Part shown: one piece after another, positions 1 through 60,674 of the stretch
Layout of the letters: each line of letters opens with the position of its first letter
Position numbering within the stretch: position 1 is the stretch's first letter
Origin: Apoderus coryli
Taxonomy: Eukaryota; Arthropoda; Insecta; Coleoptera; Attelabidae
Reading direction: 5' to 3'
NCBI GenBank assembly: GCA_911728435.2
Contig: OU452203.1
Location: 17,381,651-17,445,650 of the forward strand
DNA length: 64,000 bases
Program-made: the position numbers and the translations under genes
Notes under the pieces: generated by a model
Databases searched by the model: none
The model's input: the letters and a program-made list of their open reading frames with translations, nothing else
Told to the model about the DNA's origin: nothing

Positions 1-830
1 TGGAAAACACCAAGTGTTAATTATATTAAAACAAGGCAAATACATAATTATCGGTCAATCTATCTCCCTTCCTTTGCAAAATGAAACTACTTTCACTGTC
101 TATCAAGATTACCCCCATGAAAATCGTCTGTTCTTTCTTCACGGACATAAAAATATTTTTTTTAATTGTATTGTGGCAGTTGGAGTTCGCAAAGCTTCCC
201 TTTATTAGCCGAATTCCCAAGGCTAAGGGAAGAGTCTAGCGGTAAAAATATTCACACAAAATTGAATAGATTGGGCAATTAAAAGCTTTGAATCTTTTAA
301 ATCGCAGGCACAGACAGAACACGTTCGTATTTCCATATGGTATATTGGCAGATTAAAGCAATAGGGATATATGGGCTCTCTGATTCTTCTTTCGGTGCCG
401 TGCCTTTTTTCAAGCGTGGGCTAAATCCATGACAATTTGGTTGAATCTGTCGCTACTCGGAACATTTGTTCTACTCCCAGTCCTGTCCAATTTCTAATAT
501 TTCGCAGCCACGATAGCTTTATTAATCATTTATCCCTATTATTAGTACATCTGACAGACCTTGAAAGCACTCACGTCAAAGCTAGCATAGGAATACAGTC
601 TCTCAAGCTCTAGATTAGAGTCATTTACAAAAAATCCTTTTTAGTTAAACTAAAGAGAGGCTAAAGGCACTAAACTCGAATTAAATATTTTCCTTTCCGA
701 TATTATATGTAGAATAAAAATTAGTACTATTATTTACCGATAAAATGTCTCGTGAGACCATCTCAAATAAATTTCACACACAAAGTTTTGATGAATCCAT
801 ATCAACGTTGGAAGAATCTAATCTCAGGTT

Positions 831-962
831 GGATTAAAATCTTTAAACAAATGGAAAGTTTCGGAGTAGGTAACAAATTTTCCTACTAAAGAACGCTTTT
901 GAATATTAATTCAAATCCAAATTGGTTACCCCGAAACTTTTCCATTCATTCGAAAGTTTTAA
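831..962. mobile_element. Small inverted-repeat element (MITE-like), about 130 bp
   Basis: The left arm contains AATGGAAAGTTTCGGAGTAG. The right arm, reversed, contains AATGGAAAAGTTTCGGGGTA, and the similarity continues for about 45 bases on each side with small gaps. No coding sequence and no clear target duplication. Confidence 0.55.
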
Positions 963-1024
963 TTGTTACTTGTTTACTGACATTTATATTGTCGTTACGT
1001 TGCTCTTAACTAATAACGTAACTA

Positions 1025-1330
1025 AAGGATGTCCCAAAATTAATGCAAGATTTGAATTAAATAGAAAACACAGTTTTTAGTATTTTGATTGTAAATTCGG
1101 TTGACGTAGTTAAAACATTATTCCGACCATATTTTGTATGAAATTTTCGAACTGCGGCCGTCAAACTTTCATTATTTTTGAAATATTGTTCAATATACGT
1201 TGTTCTATCGTGTAACGCTCCATTTTTACTAGCCCTATACTGTCAGCTGTCGATTTGTTTTGTTTTTAGGGTTGTCAACACTTTACTGCATAAATGGTGG
1301 CAAATCTTGCGTTAATTTTGGGACACCCTT
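1025..1330. mobile_element. Tc1/mariner-type MITE with about 28-bp inverted repeats
   Basis: The left end reads AAGGATGTCCCAAAATTAAT and the reversed right end AAGGGTGTCCCAAAATTAAC; both continue GCAAGATTTG. TA flanks each end (1023-1024 and 1331-1332), the mariner-type target duplication. The 306 bp contain no transposase, so it is non-autonomous. Confidence 0.75.
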
Positions 1331-1800
1331 TATATTGAACTTTGAAGTAATGGATGTCCCCGTCTGGTGACCCTATATTATAAAATGTGTAGGCACATAT
1401 AACAAAGCTCATATTAAATTTACTTTTTTAGAGTTTCTTTTCCGTTTGACAGTATCCTCTGTTTAACTTTACACAAGTTTTCCCTAAGGTAATTTTCTTT
1501 ACAAAACTGTGTTATCAACATTCTCTTTTCACACACCTACCCCATCGCGTGTGTTTTAGGTTATCGACCCAACATGTCACAAAATATGCTCTATATGTAG
1601 GTATATTACTGATTTTGACTTTTGAGCAAAATGAAATAAACTTCAAGGCATTCCATTATAAAACAAAATTGAACATAACATTTGAAACAAAGGAACATTA
1701 TTTTGCTGTGTTTTTATGTAAAGTTTTTTTATATAAAATAATGTAATTTCGAATTATAAGTATATACAAATTCCTGCCATATTTTCATTGTAATACTTAC

Positions 1801-50077
<48,277 letters not shown>

Positions 50078-50547
50078 CTGAAACAAAGACATTATATTAG
50101 GTACTACATTTCTTACGTCATTGTTGAAGATTTTAATAAATTTATTACAGGCTTATAGGTACAGTATTTTATAATCATGAAAACATAAATACTAGTTAAG
50201 AATATAAAGGATTAAGTATATCTACTTAACTTTATATTTATAATAGATTAATTGATTTTCGAAAAATTTAATAGCTGATAATAGTCCAATTCAATTCAAT
50301 TAAATAATTAAATCGGGAAAGTCTCACTGAAAATGTCAAGTTTAATGAGAAATAAACTCTTGCCCTCGAGGCACGAATAGCATAGCCCAATATGTAAGTG
50401 TAAAAGTAACAGTTCTGTGACCTTTTTGTCATTTACCTTTTGACACATTTTGTGAAATATCGTACTCGCATTTTATAGATATAGAGAAAAATCTAAATGA
50501 TGCTCTCATTGCAAGTCTTGATTACCTTCAGGAAATTATCATTTTAC

Positions 50548-50588
50548 TGCATTCCTCAAATATGGTTTAGCCATATTTGAGGAATGCA
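50548..50588. repeat. Hairpin with perfect 18-bp arms
   Basis: TGCATTCCTCAAATATGG at 50548-50565 and its exact reverse complement at 50571-50588, with loop TTTAG. No element is recognised around it. Confidence 0.8.
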
Positions 50589-50608
50589 TATAAAACTAAT
50601 AATAAATA

Positions 50609-51478
50609 CACAAGGTGTTGCAAAAAGACGGCGCGGCAATATTTAATTGGGTGATTTCTCGTGCCAGTTTATGGAAAAAAGTTCCTATAAACAGACGTCC
50701 GGAAGTGCAACTTAACAAAAATTATTGAGAAAAAAATGTACGCCACTGACTATAATTTAAATTCGATATTGTCTTGAGATAAGGCCACTCGATGAATGCT
50801 TTGGAGGAGCCATATGCTGACGAGATCTTTCAGTGTACAACCTGATTGCCATCAGCGAGTGCATAAATGGATCTCGCCATTTGTATAGTGATTCATGTTA
50901 ACAGACTTCAACAAATTTGACAGATTCAAAATGATTGACGCAGTCAAATAACATCAAACTTACTGATTTTTATATTCATGGTATGTTGAAAAATGTTTTA
51001 AAGTTTTATCTCGAAAACGAAGCAACATATGAAAAAAATACAAGAGATAAAAAAGTTGTAGTTTTAGTTTTTTAGTACAAGACAATACCGAAATTAAAAT
51101 TACAGTCAGTGGCGTACCATTTTGTTGTCAATAATTTTTATTAAGTTGCCTCCTAACGCCACTGAATTTAATAATTTTGATCTAGTTAGGGCTATATAAG
51201 CTCTCTATTTCTAGCAACAACGCTGCCAAAATGCAAAGAAATCGGTAAGGAGATATTTGACTTAATTAAAAAAAAAACCGTTATTTGCAAAAAAAAAAAT
51301 TATCTTGGAAACAATGCATTTCTACAAACCAAAAAAACAACAACAAAAAAACTTTAACACTTTGTATCTTGCAAACAATGCATTTCCGGACACGTATGTT
51401 TATGGGACCTTTTTTTTTATAAAATGACCTGAGAAGGCACCGCCTTGAATATTGCGGCGTCTTTTTGAAACCCCTGTA
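50609..51478. mobile_element. Non-autonomous mariner derivative, about 870 bp
   Basis: The left end CACAAGGTGTTGCAAAAAGA and the reversed right end TACAGGGGTTTCAAAAAGAC are related inverted repeats, both leading into a CGGCAATATT/CGCAATATT word. An inner segment (GCCAAAATGCAAAGAAATCG, GTAAGGAGATATT) matches the remnant at 39003-39364. No intact transposase. Confidence 0.65.
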
Positions 51479-52149
51479 GAAGTCCAATTACAAGACAAAA
51501 TGATACAGCAAAAAAGAAATTTTTTCGTTTTGTTTTCCTGAACCTTGGTTTTTTTTTCACAAAACGAAAATTAACACGATGTTTAAGGCCTGAAGGCAAC
51601 ATATTTAGAAAATAATATATGATCCGTGAAGAAAACAATAACCATTGTCGAAACGTCGTATGGTAGAATTGAAAAGAGGGAAAAAATAAATAAATGACAA
51701 ATTAAACCAATTGTTTACAAAAATGAATTAAGGAATCTTCATTTCAAAATTCGATCCTGATTACCAAAAAAAAAAGTAATTGAAAAAGCAAAAAAGAAAG
51801 TCAGAATAAAATAGAATGATAAATACGTAACCATTGACAACTAAATAATGATTTTTTATAATATCAAACAATAACACCATTTATATGAATAGCAAAAAGT
51901 GAGCTAAGCTTTAACTTCGCCTTTTGTAATTAAAAATTACAATACAGTCATTATTATTATTATTAAATGAACCAAATAATTAGATGCAGAAAAGGAATAT
52001 TATAAAAAACTTATAGGTACAGACTAAATGGCATTTCCTTGAATAGATCAGACTTGTTTACTGACCTCGAAATTACAATTCACACGTTTACTAGAGGCTA
52101 GCCGCATGTATGCTTTTTTTGGTAAGTAATTTTAAAAGCTTTATTGATA

Positions 52150-52909
52150 TACAAGGTGTTTCTCAAATAGGTGGTCAAAATTTCTGAGCGAATTAGGAAC
52201 GTCTAATCATGAAAAAAACCTAAATTGCAATTTTTCGAAAAGTCTTTATTTAATTTACAAAGATACAGGGTAATTATAACATTTTTTTCTTATGACTTTT
52301 ATTCCATTTGTGTCAAAAATGTGATAAAATAAAGTTTTCTACATAAAAAAGGCATACATGTTTTTTCTCGAAAAGCTTAAAGGTTTTCGAGAAATTCGAG
52401 TTTCAAAATTTTAGAACAAAACTTGTCCTTAGTACACAGCATTCATGAAATTTTGGAAAACTTTTCGTTAACAAACTGTATTTTATTAATGCTGTGTACT
52501 AAAGACCAATTTGGTCCTAAAATTTTCAAACCCAAATTTCTCGAAAACCTTTAAGTTTTTCGAGAAAAAACAAGTATGGCTTTTTTATGTAGAAAACTTT
52601 ATTTTATCACATTATTGACACAAATGGAATAAAAGCCCCCCGTTTACCCGCCTATGGTCATCCTTTTTTATTCAATTTCATGTCAGTTTACGACATTTAA
52701 CTAGGTGAATAAATATGCTACATTGATTAATTCATCTTTACTCGTTTTGGAAAATATTTCAAAAAAATCGTCCTCAGGCAGTCATCTTTAACACCCTGTA
52801 TCTTTGTAAATAAGGACTTTTCGAAAAAATACAATTTAGGTTTTTTTCATGATTAGACGTCCCCAATTCGCTCACAAATTTTGACCACCTGTTTTAGATG
52901 CACCTTGTA
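52150..52909. mobile_element. Foldback element, about 760 bp
   Basis: The outer arms begin TACAAGGTG and share AGGTGGTCAAAATTT, GACGTCTAATCATGAAAAAA, CCTAAATTG and CAAAGATACAGGGT when one is reversed. Inner arms (about 52330-52450 and 52480-52620) pair through AAAGTTTTCTACATAAAAAA, CTCGAAAA and GTACACAGCATT. Both ends are flanked by TA. Non-coding. Confidence 0.75.
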
Positions 52910-53365
52910 TATTGATGCTCTATATTTTGGGTATGTCAGCATGGGGTTAAATCTCCGAAACATGTCCCTTTGATTTAAACTAAAAAGTTCTTGCATTAAT
53001 TGGTGTTTTTTCATTGTAACTTACTGTTTACTTATAAAAGCTTAAATTATTATGTTTCTTTTATTATTTATTGATATTTATCTTGAGACTAGACTATTTA
53101 TTGTATTGAAACAATATTTTATTTTCTAAAAATTCATACGCTTAATGCATACAGACGCCAAACCATAAAATAATTAAATAAAAAAAATGGAAATAAAGAA
53201 CGTACCTATTCAGTTGGATTAAATTAAATGACTGTAACCGAACAATACAATTTTTTATTATTATTGTTTGTTATTAGTATTAGATGGGTTTTAGAGGATG
53301 CTCATCAACATATAGTGAGTTGTTGTTTAGTTTTTAGGTTTTATTTTTTGATATAGATGCTTAAG

Positions 53366-53405
53366 ATGGAAGAGACTAATTCTTCAGACAAAAATAATTT
53401 GACAC
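53366..53405 (+). CDS. Transporter gene 1, exon 1 (predicted)
   Basis: ATGGAAGAGACT... codes MEETNSSDKNNLT and ends in one extra base before CACGTAAGT. It leaves phase 1, exactly what exon 2 needs (C+AA gives Gln). Gene 2 has a similar short polar first exon. The 2.2-kb intron and the lack of homology keep this provisional. Confidence 0.55.
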
Positions 53406-56400
53406 GTAAGTAATTTTAATTGTAAATATCAAGAAGTTTTATGGCTAATGAGAGAATTCAGTCGAAATTTCCTTCGACTAAGTAATGCTTTTAATCTATA
53501 TATATTTTCCTTCAGAAAATATCATCGTCACCATCATCATTATCATTTATCTTTGTAAAGCTTTTCTGAATTGAAATACACCGCGCAAGTTAATAATTTA
53601 CTTGATAGTGGAAAACAAGCACAAAGTTTTAAAACTTTTACTTTATCATCGTGAATTTTATTAATTGAACTTCTTTAAATACGGGTCGTTTATACAGTGC
53701 TTTCATTTTAAAACTTGCCATCCAGAATAACTTGTTGTCTGAATTTGCTATTGAAGGGGAAACTGCAAAACCACTGTTGGTTGAATTTAGGGTTCCACCC
53801 CTTGGAAACATCCTCAGGGCTTCGTTAGCCATCCGATACGCTTAACTAGGGGAAAAGAGATCGAAAATATTGTCAAAGAGTCCACTGAAGCACCGATAAC
53901 GGATCAACGCAACCAATGCATCAAGGAAATTCCACCGAGAACGAACAATCAAGCTTCTAAATTTACACAGTGCACGGTTTTGAAGTTTCCACTTGCGGAA
54001 AATTGTGTCTACTTCAGATATGAAGAGTTAGTCTGGGCGGCAAGTTTTAAAATGAAACCACTGTATGTAAAACATATACATTATGTTTAGATCTGGGTCG
54101 TGTAATTAATAATGTTTTTTATCTGAGTTTAAAGAAATCTAAATCTCCTAGTAGAACAATGAGTTTTATCGCTTAATGTTTTTGCAAGGAAAACGTATTA
54201 AATCTACAGCGTACAGAAAACAAATGTATGAAAAATTATAAAAATATATTTCGTCATAAAGTAAGGACGATATTATAAAGTTTTATCCTTGATTTATTGA
54301 AATCTTGAACATAGTTTAAGCTTTGTGTGAACCGCTGAGAGTTTGAAGTTTAAAATAAACTGTATAATATTTCTCAACTTTTAAATGACATGCGAAGGTA
54401 GAAAATATCATCCTTTTCTTGTGGATGCGGTGCCCCATGTTTCCGTTAAAAATCAATATGCCATCGTTTTTATTTGAGATGCTGTTTGTTTGTGCATAAA
54501 ACATGGAAAAACGGCTATTCAAACTTATTCTTTTATTCAAAGAAGTGTATGGCAATGAGTTCTTATAATGTGCACAAGTTTTTGAGTGGTCTAGTCGCTT
54601 CTAAGATGACCGAGAAGATATTAAAGGCATATTTAACTCGCGTCAAGTCGGAAATATAATATTTATATCCATTCTGCAATTATTTAGAACGGACAAGACA
54701 AATTTTACATAACTTTTTAACACATACCAAAATTGTGTGCTTAAAAAGTTAACCAATGAATACAAAGAAGATAGCGAGAATGTTTAAATTAACATACAAT
54801 TGAAAATTACCTAATTATATTGAGAATGGGACTAACATCTTGTTTTTTCCCTATAATCCTGTCACTAAATACCAATCTATGCGCTCCACCTAGATCTAAA
54901 AAAGCTCAAATGAGGAAATCAATAAATTGTGCATTGTTATTTAAACAAATCGGCTACACTTCCTAACTTTTATCTGTTTCCAAAGATCAGATCTTTTTTT
55001 AATGAGTTCAGACCACAAGAGGCTCAGTTTGTGAGGTTTTAATGAGTTTAGAACACAAGAGGCTCAGTTTGTCGTCTGTGTAAAATATTTACTAGTTTTT
55101 CTTATTTTGTTTTTGTCAGAATATAACTATTTATTTTTGTTTACTGTACCATATTTTTTATGAATGAATAATCAATAAATATTTGATTGAACAAAAATTA
55201 ATTGGTTTTTAAATCCAATTTTGTGACAAAACAACATCTGGTATTTATCAAATATCTCTGAAATCAATAAATTTATCGACTTTTATGAAGGATAACAAAA
55301 TGTTTGTAAATAAATTGTTGATCTAAAGAAAGTTAGTCTTGCGGTCATAGCCGTAGGTATAAAAAAATGGAGGGTCAGAGCGTACAAAACCCCCCGTCAT
55401 TTAAATCAACTAGCATGTTTTTTAACTTTTTCTACATTGAAAAGATGCGGCTAACATAGTAATATTAATGGACCAAGTTATTGAGAATACTGTTTTTTAA
55501 AAATCAAACTTTGACACCTTGTATATTGGACATGAATCCGTAAAATGGAAAATGACATAAGCAAAATGAATACTACTGTATTCTTAAACAATCTGTGGTT
55601 AATGAATTCACCCATTTTTTGGGAGACCCTGTATAAATATATATTATTTTAGAACCATGGATCAGAATCAGATACGTTCAAACATTTCTGCTATTCCTGC
55701 AGATGACCATTGCTTATGGATTCAGAAGCAATTTATCAGTAGCTATTGTGTCAATGACAACAAATAACACTTCAACAAATCCCGAAATTCCAGTAAGTTT
55801 TTACATCAAATATTTCAGAATTAGATCTTTGACATGGTGAATATGGATACAAAATAATTGAGCCTAATAGTTGGTTAGCACTAAACAACCCCCTTGTATT
55901 ACAGGTGTTCAACTGGACCAACACAAGCATTATTCTATCGTCATTTTTCTGGTCATATGCAATAGCGCAATTTTTCTCCGGTTACATGGGTCATTTACAT
56001 GGTCCCAAATGGTATCTGGTTTTAGCGATGTTTGTAAACGCTTTAGCGTGCATCGTTACACCAGCCATTAGCGTAACTTCATGGGGTGCAAATGGTGTTA
56101 TGGTGTGCAGAGTCATGCAAGGGATTTTTCAAGGATTTATGCTACCTTTAACTCATACCATGATGGGTAAATGGGCACCCATATCGGAACGTTCTTGGAT
56201 TAGTACCACAATTTATGCAGGTGAAATTAAAACTATATCAAACTACTTATTATAAAAATTACTCTGTCTTTTAGGCTGTGGTTTAGGCTCTATTTTAGCT
56301 ATGTACCTGACAGGACTCATTTCGGCCTCATATTATGGTTGGCCACTTTCCTTCTATATATTTGGAAGCGTTGGATTCATTTGGTGTATTTTATGGGCAG

Positions 56401-58615
56401 TGTTAGGTAGTGACAGCCCAGCTCAACATCCTTACATTAGTTTGAGTGAACGTAAATTTATTGAAGCTTCTTTGGGGCATGAGGACGATAACAATTTTGT
56501 AATAATATAATTATAACGACCATATCATATTTTTATATTGAATTTTCGTTTAGGTAGTTTCGACCCCCTGGAAGGCAATATTTAGTTCTTTGCCCGTTTG
56601 GGCTATCATAGTAGCTGCAATTGGAGAAGCTTGGGGTTACACGTTCTTGTCAACGGAAATACCGACATATTTGAGTAGGACAGCCGGTTTAGATATTGAA
56701 TCAGTAAGTATAAGAAATAAGACACCTTTTATAAAATAATTGTTGATTTTTTCAATTTCAGAGCAGTCTTTATTCATCTATGCCGTATCTAGCGCAAATG
56801 ATTACATGTGCATTCTGTGGGCCTATAGCTGACTATCTGATAGCCAAAGGTTATACATCGAGACTGATGTCTAGACGCGTGTTTCATGCCATTGGTAAGG
56901 AATATTATAGTTAAATTTACAGTGTCGCAGAATAACATAGGTAATGATTCCGAGCTTACAGAGTTTGTCCAAATAAGCGTCTAAAGGTGTATTATAAATT
57001 GAGGAATCAACATTGAGCAAATTTCTAGTTGATTGTCCCAGTTGAGTGTTAATAGAACACATCATTAATAACAATGAACAATCGTATATTATATTTTTTA
57101 TCTTCATATCTAGCACCAAAGACAGAAGCAAAAGGGAAAAATTCTAAGCATTCCCATTACTCAGCCTGATTATTAAATAATAACGCAAACATACCTTTTT
57201 TGGATTTTGACATTTTGCAAGACTTAAACTCAGTCCGTATGAAGTTGTACAGCTTCGCGATACAGCAGCTGAAGCCTCTCTCGAAGAGAGAAGTTCTATG
57301 TACAGGAGGAGTCAATAGACCACGAGACCGGACATTAAGATTATGTATATCCGTATATATTCAGTTCTATTTTAAGAAAATGGAGATTGTTTGATCATTT
57401 TTACCAGCTTCAATAATTAATAAAACTAGCAGTTAGTGAGTCATTCAACTTGACATCAGTAGACCTATGATCGAGTTACAAAGCCATGTCATTGCTGAGT
57501 GTGTTGAATGAATGATTTCCTTATTATGTGAATATTTTCAGCAGCCTATTATTGTTAACCGACTTGTTTAAGCTAAATGTGCATGTGTTGTAAGCGAGGA
57601 TTTAATTATAAATGATCAGCAAACGATTCCCAGAATTATTATCAAGGTCTATCATCATTAAGTTCTTGAAGATTTGTCATATTCAGATATTTTCCATATT
57701 TTTATTGGAAAATAATGTATAAAAACTATATGGTTGTGTAATTTTTCGTTTACAGGTACGTTCATCCCATCGATTGCTTTAATAATACTAGCTTACTCTG
57801 ATAGTTATAAAGTGATAGCTCTAATGTTGATAATTTCTGTAAGCTCAAACAGTGCTCTAATGTGTGGACATATAGTCAATATTATAGATATTACACCGAG
57901 ATTTTCTGGGATAGTCTGGGGATTTGCTAATGGTATCGGACAATCAGTAGCTATTTTAGCACCATTAGTAACGCATCTGATTATAGACGATAAGGTGAGG
58001 TTTGATTTATATTTATGAGTTGTGATCGAACATATCAAGATAAAACTATTTTTATATTTAATGTATTAAAAAAACATAAATCAAACGAGTTTCTCTCAAT
58101 AACCAGACATGTTTAGCAAAACGGCTTAATTATGCGAAGTTTTTTTTTAAATAATTGTTAACAATGAAGGAATTGTATGCATCATAGTCACTTTATGGAT
58201 TCTTATTCATTTCTATTTTCTTCATTTTCTTCATAATCTGGTGCTAATCTTTTTAATTGTTTGGCTAAATAAACCAACTTCTAATAATGCCCTGCTGATG
58301 GTGTCGGCGCTGTGATGACGAAACATATCTGGCTATTGACCCCTTTGTTATGAAAGCTATTTTGTGAAAGAGACTGATTTGATCTACGTTCCTAGATTAT
58401 TCTTTTTTTATTTATTTAAGGGTGATGCATCGTTATGGAAAATAATGTTTATTCTAGCAGCTGTAATTTATACTGCAACAGCAATATTTTTCATAATATT
58501 TTTATCAGCTAATACACAATGGTGGGACGATGGACCCAATGCGTCACGGAACCCTGACAAGTCTAACAGGAATGACAGAAGTACCGAAAGGAAGAATAAT
58601 CTAAAACTTGTTTAG
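53366..58615 (+). CDS. Major facilitator transporter, SLC17 / putative inorganic phosphate cotransporter type, gene 1
   Basis: Eight exons: 53366-53405, 55653-55792, 55905-56220, 56275-56498, 56554-56703, 56762-56894, 57756-57994 and 58421-58615. They join in frame to about 478 residues, the usual length of SLC17-type carriers. Family features are TM1 (RYVQTFLLFLQMTIAYGFR) with LSVAIVSMT, the second helix NTSIILSSFFWSYAIAQFFS, the RVMQGIFQGFMLPL and KWAPISERSW blocks, and YYGWPLSFYIFGSVGFIW with a HPYISLSERKFIE linker. About 12 membrane helices are expected, with both ends cytosolic. SLC17 members move organic anions or phosphate with Na+ or H+; the substrate cannot be told from sequence. A poly(A) signal AATAAA follows at 58733. 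Exons 2-8 are secure by homology with gene 2. Exon 1 is chosen for its strong donor and fitting phase and is less certain. Its paralogue follows 2 kb downstream. Confidence 0.88.
53693..54065. mobile_element. MITE, 'TACAGTGCTTTC' family, middle-size copy
   Basis: The left end is TACAGTGCTTTCATTTTAAA and the reversed right end TACAGTGGTTTCATTTTAAA, both followed by ACTTGCC. The inner words AAAACCACTGTTGGTTGAAT and GGTTTTGAAGTTTCC are shared with the other copies. It lies in intron 1 of transporter gene 1; about 370 bp. Confidence 0.8.
55653..55792 (+). CDS. Transporter gene 1, exon 2 (TM1)
   Basis: The acceptor is ATTATTTTAG and the donor is GTAAGTTT. It codes PWIRIRYVQTFLLFLQMTIA and on to NNTSTNPEIP, aligning residue by residue with 61351-61487. 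A possible N-glycosylation site lies in the first loop (NNTS). Confidence 0.88.
55905..56220 (+). CDS. Transporter gene 1, exon 3 (TM2-TM4)
   Basis: Begins GTGTTCAACTGG after TATTACAG and ends GCAG before GTGAAATT. It codes VFNWTNTSIILSSFF through RSWISTTIYAG. It is 316 nt, the same length as exon 3 of gene 2. Confidence 0.92.
56275..56498 (+). CDS. Transporter gene 1, exon 4
   Basis: The acceptor is CTTTTAG and the donor is GTAATAAT. It codes CGLGSILAMYLTGLISASYY through GHEDDNNF: two helices and the central cytosolic loop. Confidence 0.9.
56554..56703 (+). CDS. Transporter gene 1, exon 5
   Basis: The acceptor is TTCGTTTAG and the donor is GTAAGTAT. It codes VVSTPWKAIFSSLPVWAIIV through SRTAGLDIES, matching 62253-62396. 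Confidence 0.9.
56762..56894 (+). CDS. Transporter gene 1, exon 6
   Basis: The acceptor is TTCAATTTCAG and the donor is GTAAGGAA. It codes SSLYSSMPYLAQMITCAFCG through RRVFHAI, with the cytosolic motif GPIADYL. It is 133 nt, as in gene 2. Confidence 0.9.
57756..57994 (+). CDS. Transporter gene 1, exon 7
   Basis: The acceptor is CGTTTACAG and the donor is GTGAGGTT. It codes TFIPSIALIILAYSDSYKVI through THLIIDDK: three C-terminal helices with GFANGIGQSVAILAP. The preceding intron (861 bp) holds no recognised element. Confidence 0.9.
58421..58615 (+). CDS. Transporter gene 1, exon 8 and stop
   Basis: The acceptor is TTTATTTAAG. It codes GDASLWKIMFILAAVIYTAT, the last helix, then a polar, charged cytosolic tail ending NNLKLV and TAG at 58613-58615. 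The tail starts TQWWDDGP. Confidence 0.9.
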   Translation, partial: GDASLWKIMFILAAVIYTATAIFFIIFLSANTQWWDDGPNASRNPDKSNRNDRSTERKNNLKLV

Positions 58616-58731
58616 AGTGGAATAATCTACTGCTGATTTGTATATATATATTTTTTTGTAATTGTTGTTTAATTTATAATTTTTACCGTCCCAAAGTGAG
58701 AACACAGGATCAGGACCAGTCAAAAATGTTG

Positions 58732-58738
58732 TGAATAA
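58732..58738 (+). terminator. Poly(A) signal of transporter gene 1
   Basis: AATAAA about 118 bases past the stop codon, just before the ATATT array. Confidence 0.6.
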
Positions 58739-58799
58739 AAAGAAAATCTTGTTTGTTTTAATTTATTTGTACAAATATTCCTTTATTTTATTGCGAAGT

Positions 58800-59189
58800 T
58801 ATATTATATTATATTATATTATATTATATTATATTATATTATATTATATTATATTATATTATATTATATTATATTATATTATATTATATTATATTATATT
58901 ATATTATATTATATTATATTATATTATATTATATTATATTATATTATATTATATTATATTATATTATATTATATTATATTATATTATATTATATTATATT
59001 ATATTATATTATATTATATTATATTATATTATATTATATTATATTATATTATATTATATTATATTATATTATATTATATTATATTATATTATATTATATT
59101 ATATTATATTATATTATATTATATTATATTATATTATATTATATTATATTATATTATATTATATTATATTATATTATATTATATTATAT
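58800..59189. repeat. (ATATT)n pentanucleotide array, about 78 units
   Basis: About 390 bases of uninterrupted ATATT repeats, with only the last dozen or so bases drifting into ATAATA. It lies between the two transporter genes. The long open frame through it (YYIIL repeats) is a by-product of a 5-base unit without stops. Confidence 0.97.
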
Positions 59190-60674
59190 AATAATAATAT
59201 AATATTTTTCCTAATTACAGTCGACACTGTTTATAGTGAAACTCTTTACAGTGCAATTTTTTCAAGACCTAGAATGTTTTAATGAAATTTAAAAAGCCCT
59301 GCATATAGTGAATCTTTAAAATGAGTAGCACTCCATATAATCATTTTAAAGGACTTTTCTGTATAAATTTGTATGCATTTATTTATTTTCTGGTTTCTCA
59401 TTTGCATTCTTTTGAAAATGTTCTTGACGCGTTCATAACGCCTATTGGTAGGCAATAAAGCAGGTAGATTTCTGTGAGACACCTGGGGAATTCCTAACCC
59501 ATTTTATATAGTCGAGACCTAGTAAATCGCAAATTTAGGTTCAAAAGGCTCCACAATTTGCTGAAGAATTTAACTGCATTAATTTTCAAGCTAGTGAAGG
59601 GTGATTGAGTGCCTGGAAGTTATGCTACATATTCAATCATATAAAAAAAAAACATAACAGTTCAACTTTTCTACCAAACCTTATTGAAGGCGCTAGCGGT
59701 CTCCCCCTCATAATCAAAATTCGTAATCGGCGACGCCGATACTTCTTAGCTCATATTTATACCGACTTTAAATAGATTTTTTCTGATCCGCTAGCCTTTT
59801 TAAGGCCACACGAAGGGTTAAAATTTCGTGAAAAAATATTCAAGCCATGGTTTTCGATGTATTTTGATCCGTAGAATTCAATTCTGAAGTCAAATTAATT
59901 GTATTTCTGTTTGCTGTTTTTTTAATTGTAAAAATACATGAAAACATCGTAAAAAATTGTGTTTTTGCGGAAGGCTATATTTTGACTGCAGATTCGGGTT
60001 CTGATCAAAAGTATACAGACTACTTTTTTGTTGTGGGCCTGTGTTATCATAATAACGTCAAGTATAAAAATAATATCATAATTTTTCTAAAGATCATTCA
60101 ATATTACGAAGTGTTAAACATTCTAGATTACTTCGATGTTTGAATGATAGATCGATAATTCGTCGATAGTTACATCTCTATGAACAAATTATGTGATAAA
60201 AACTGGTTTTATTTTCTTAAAAACGTTAGAGTATTGAGATAAACTACCTACCTATCTATCTACTGGCATAGGAATAATTGTGGTGCTTGTTGTTGGTTAA
60301 TAATACTATAATAACAACTAATATAACCAAGTGTAATCAATCGCGTTATCATTTTTAGTGCATATTTTTTAAGTAATTAGTAAATACACCCGTAAAGATA
60401 AAAATGTAGATTATTCTAATATTCATTGCTTTTGTTATTATTATTACTATGTCTGAAATATACCTAACCATGTTTAATTTATAAAAATAACATTTTAGTG
60501 CGTCTCCGTAACACGAAATTAATAAATGAATAAAAAATATAGATCTAAAGCTAGTAGGTTATACGGATATTAGTATCTACATAAATTATGGTAGTTATTT
60601 CGTGTATAGAAAATGAAAAATAATTCACAGTGTAATTTCAATTTTGCTTTTTAAATAATTGTGTGCGATAAAAT
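59190..60674. other. Intergenic region between the two transporter genes
   Basis: AT-rich sequence with short chance frames only. It must contain the promoter of gene 2, but I cannot point to a convincing TATA or initiator pair. Confidence 0.5.

Larger units (their letters stand above)
1..1800 (-). other. Intron of the CUB/lectin gene (partial)
   Basis: AT-rich sequence between the last visible exon and the window edge. It holds two short inverted-repeat elements (831-962 and 1025-1330). The short open frames at 14-220 and 1549-1746 show no family motif or splice context. Nothing else is recognisable. Confidence 0.6.
50078..53365. other. Region between the CUB/lectin gene and the first transporter gene
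   Basis: It should contain the missing 5' exon(s) of the CUB/lectin gene unless these lie further right; I could not identify a signal-peptide exon. It holds a hairpin (50548-50588), a mariner derivative (50609-51478), a LINE-like (ATT)n tail (about 51905-51966) and a foldback (52150-52909). Confidence 0.5.

Noticed and set aside
26..220. Overlapping frames at the left edge as the next CUB3 exon
   Set aside because: Neither continues the CUB3 sequence in the right phase with a splice acceptor; there is no C-x-Y-D-x-L type motif.
53638..53832. 64-codon minus-strand open frame upstream of transporter exon 2
   Set aside because: It lies across the MITE at 53693-54065 and reads its terminal repeat.
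54316..54659. Frames of 60-80 codons on both strands in transporter intron 1
   Set aside because: No homology, no splice logic, and opposite-strand overlap typical of chance.
58731..59282. 183-codon open frame with YYIIL repeats
   Set aside because: It is the translation of the ATATT array; a 5-base unit without stops stays open in that reading. No start context or homology.
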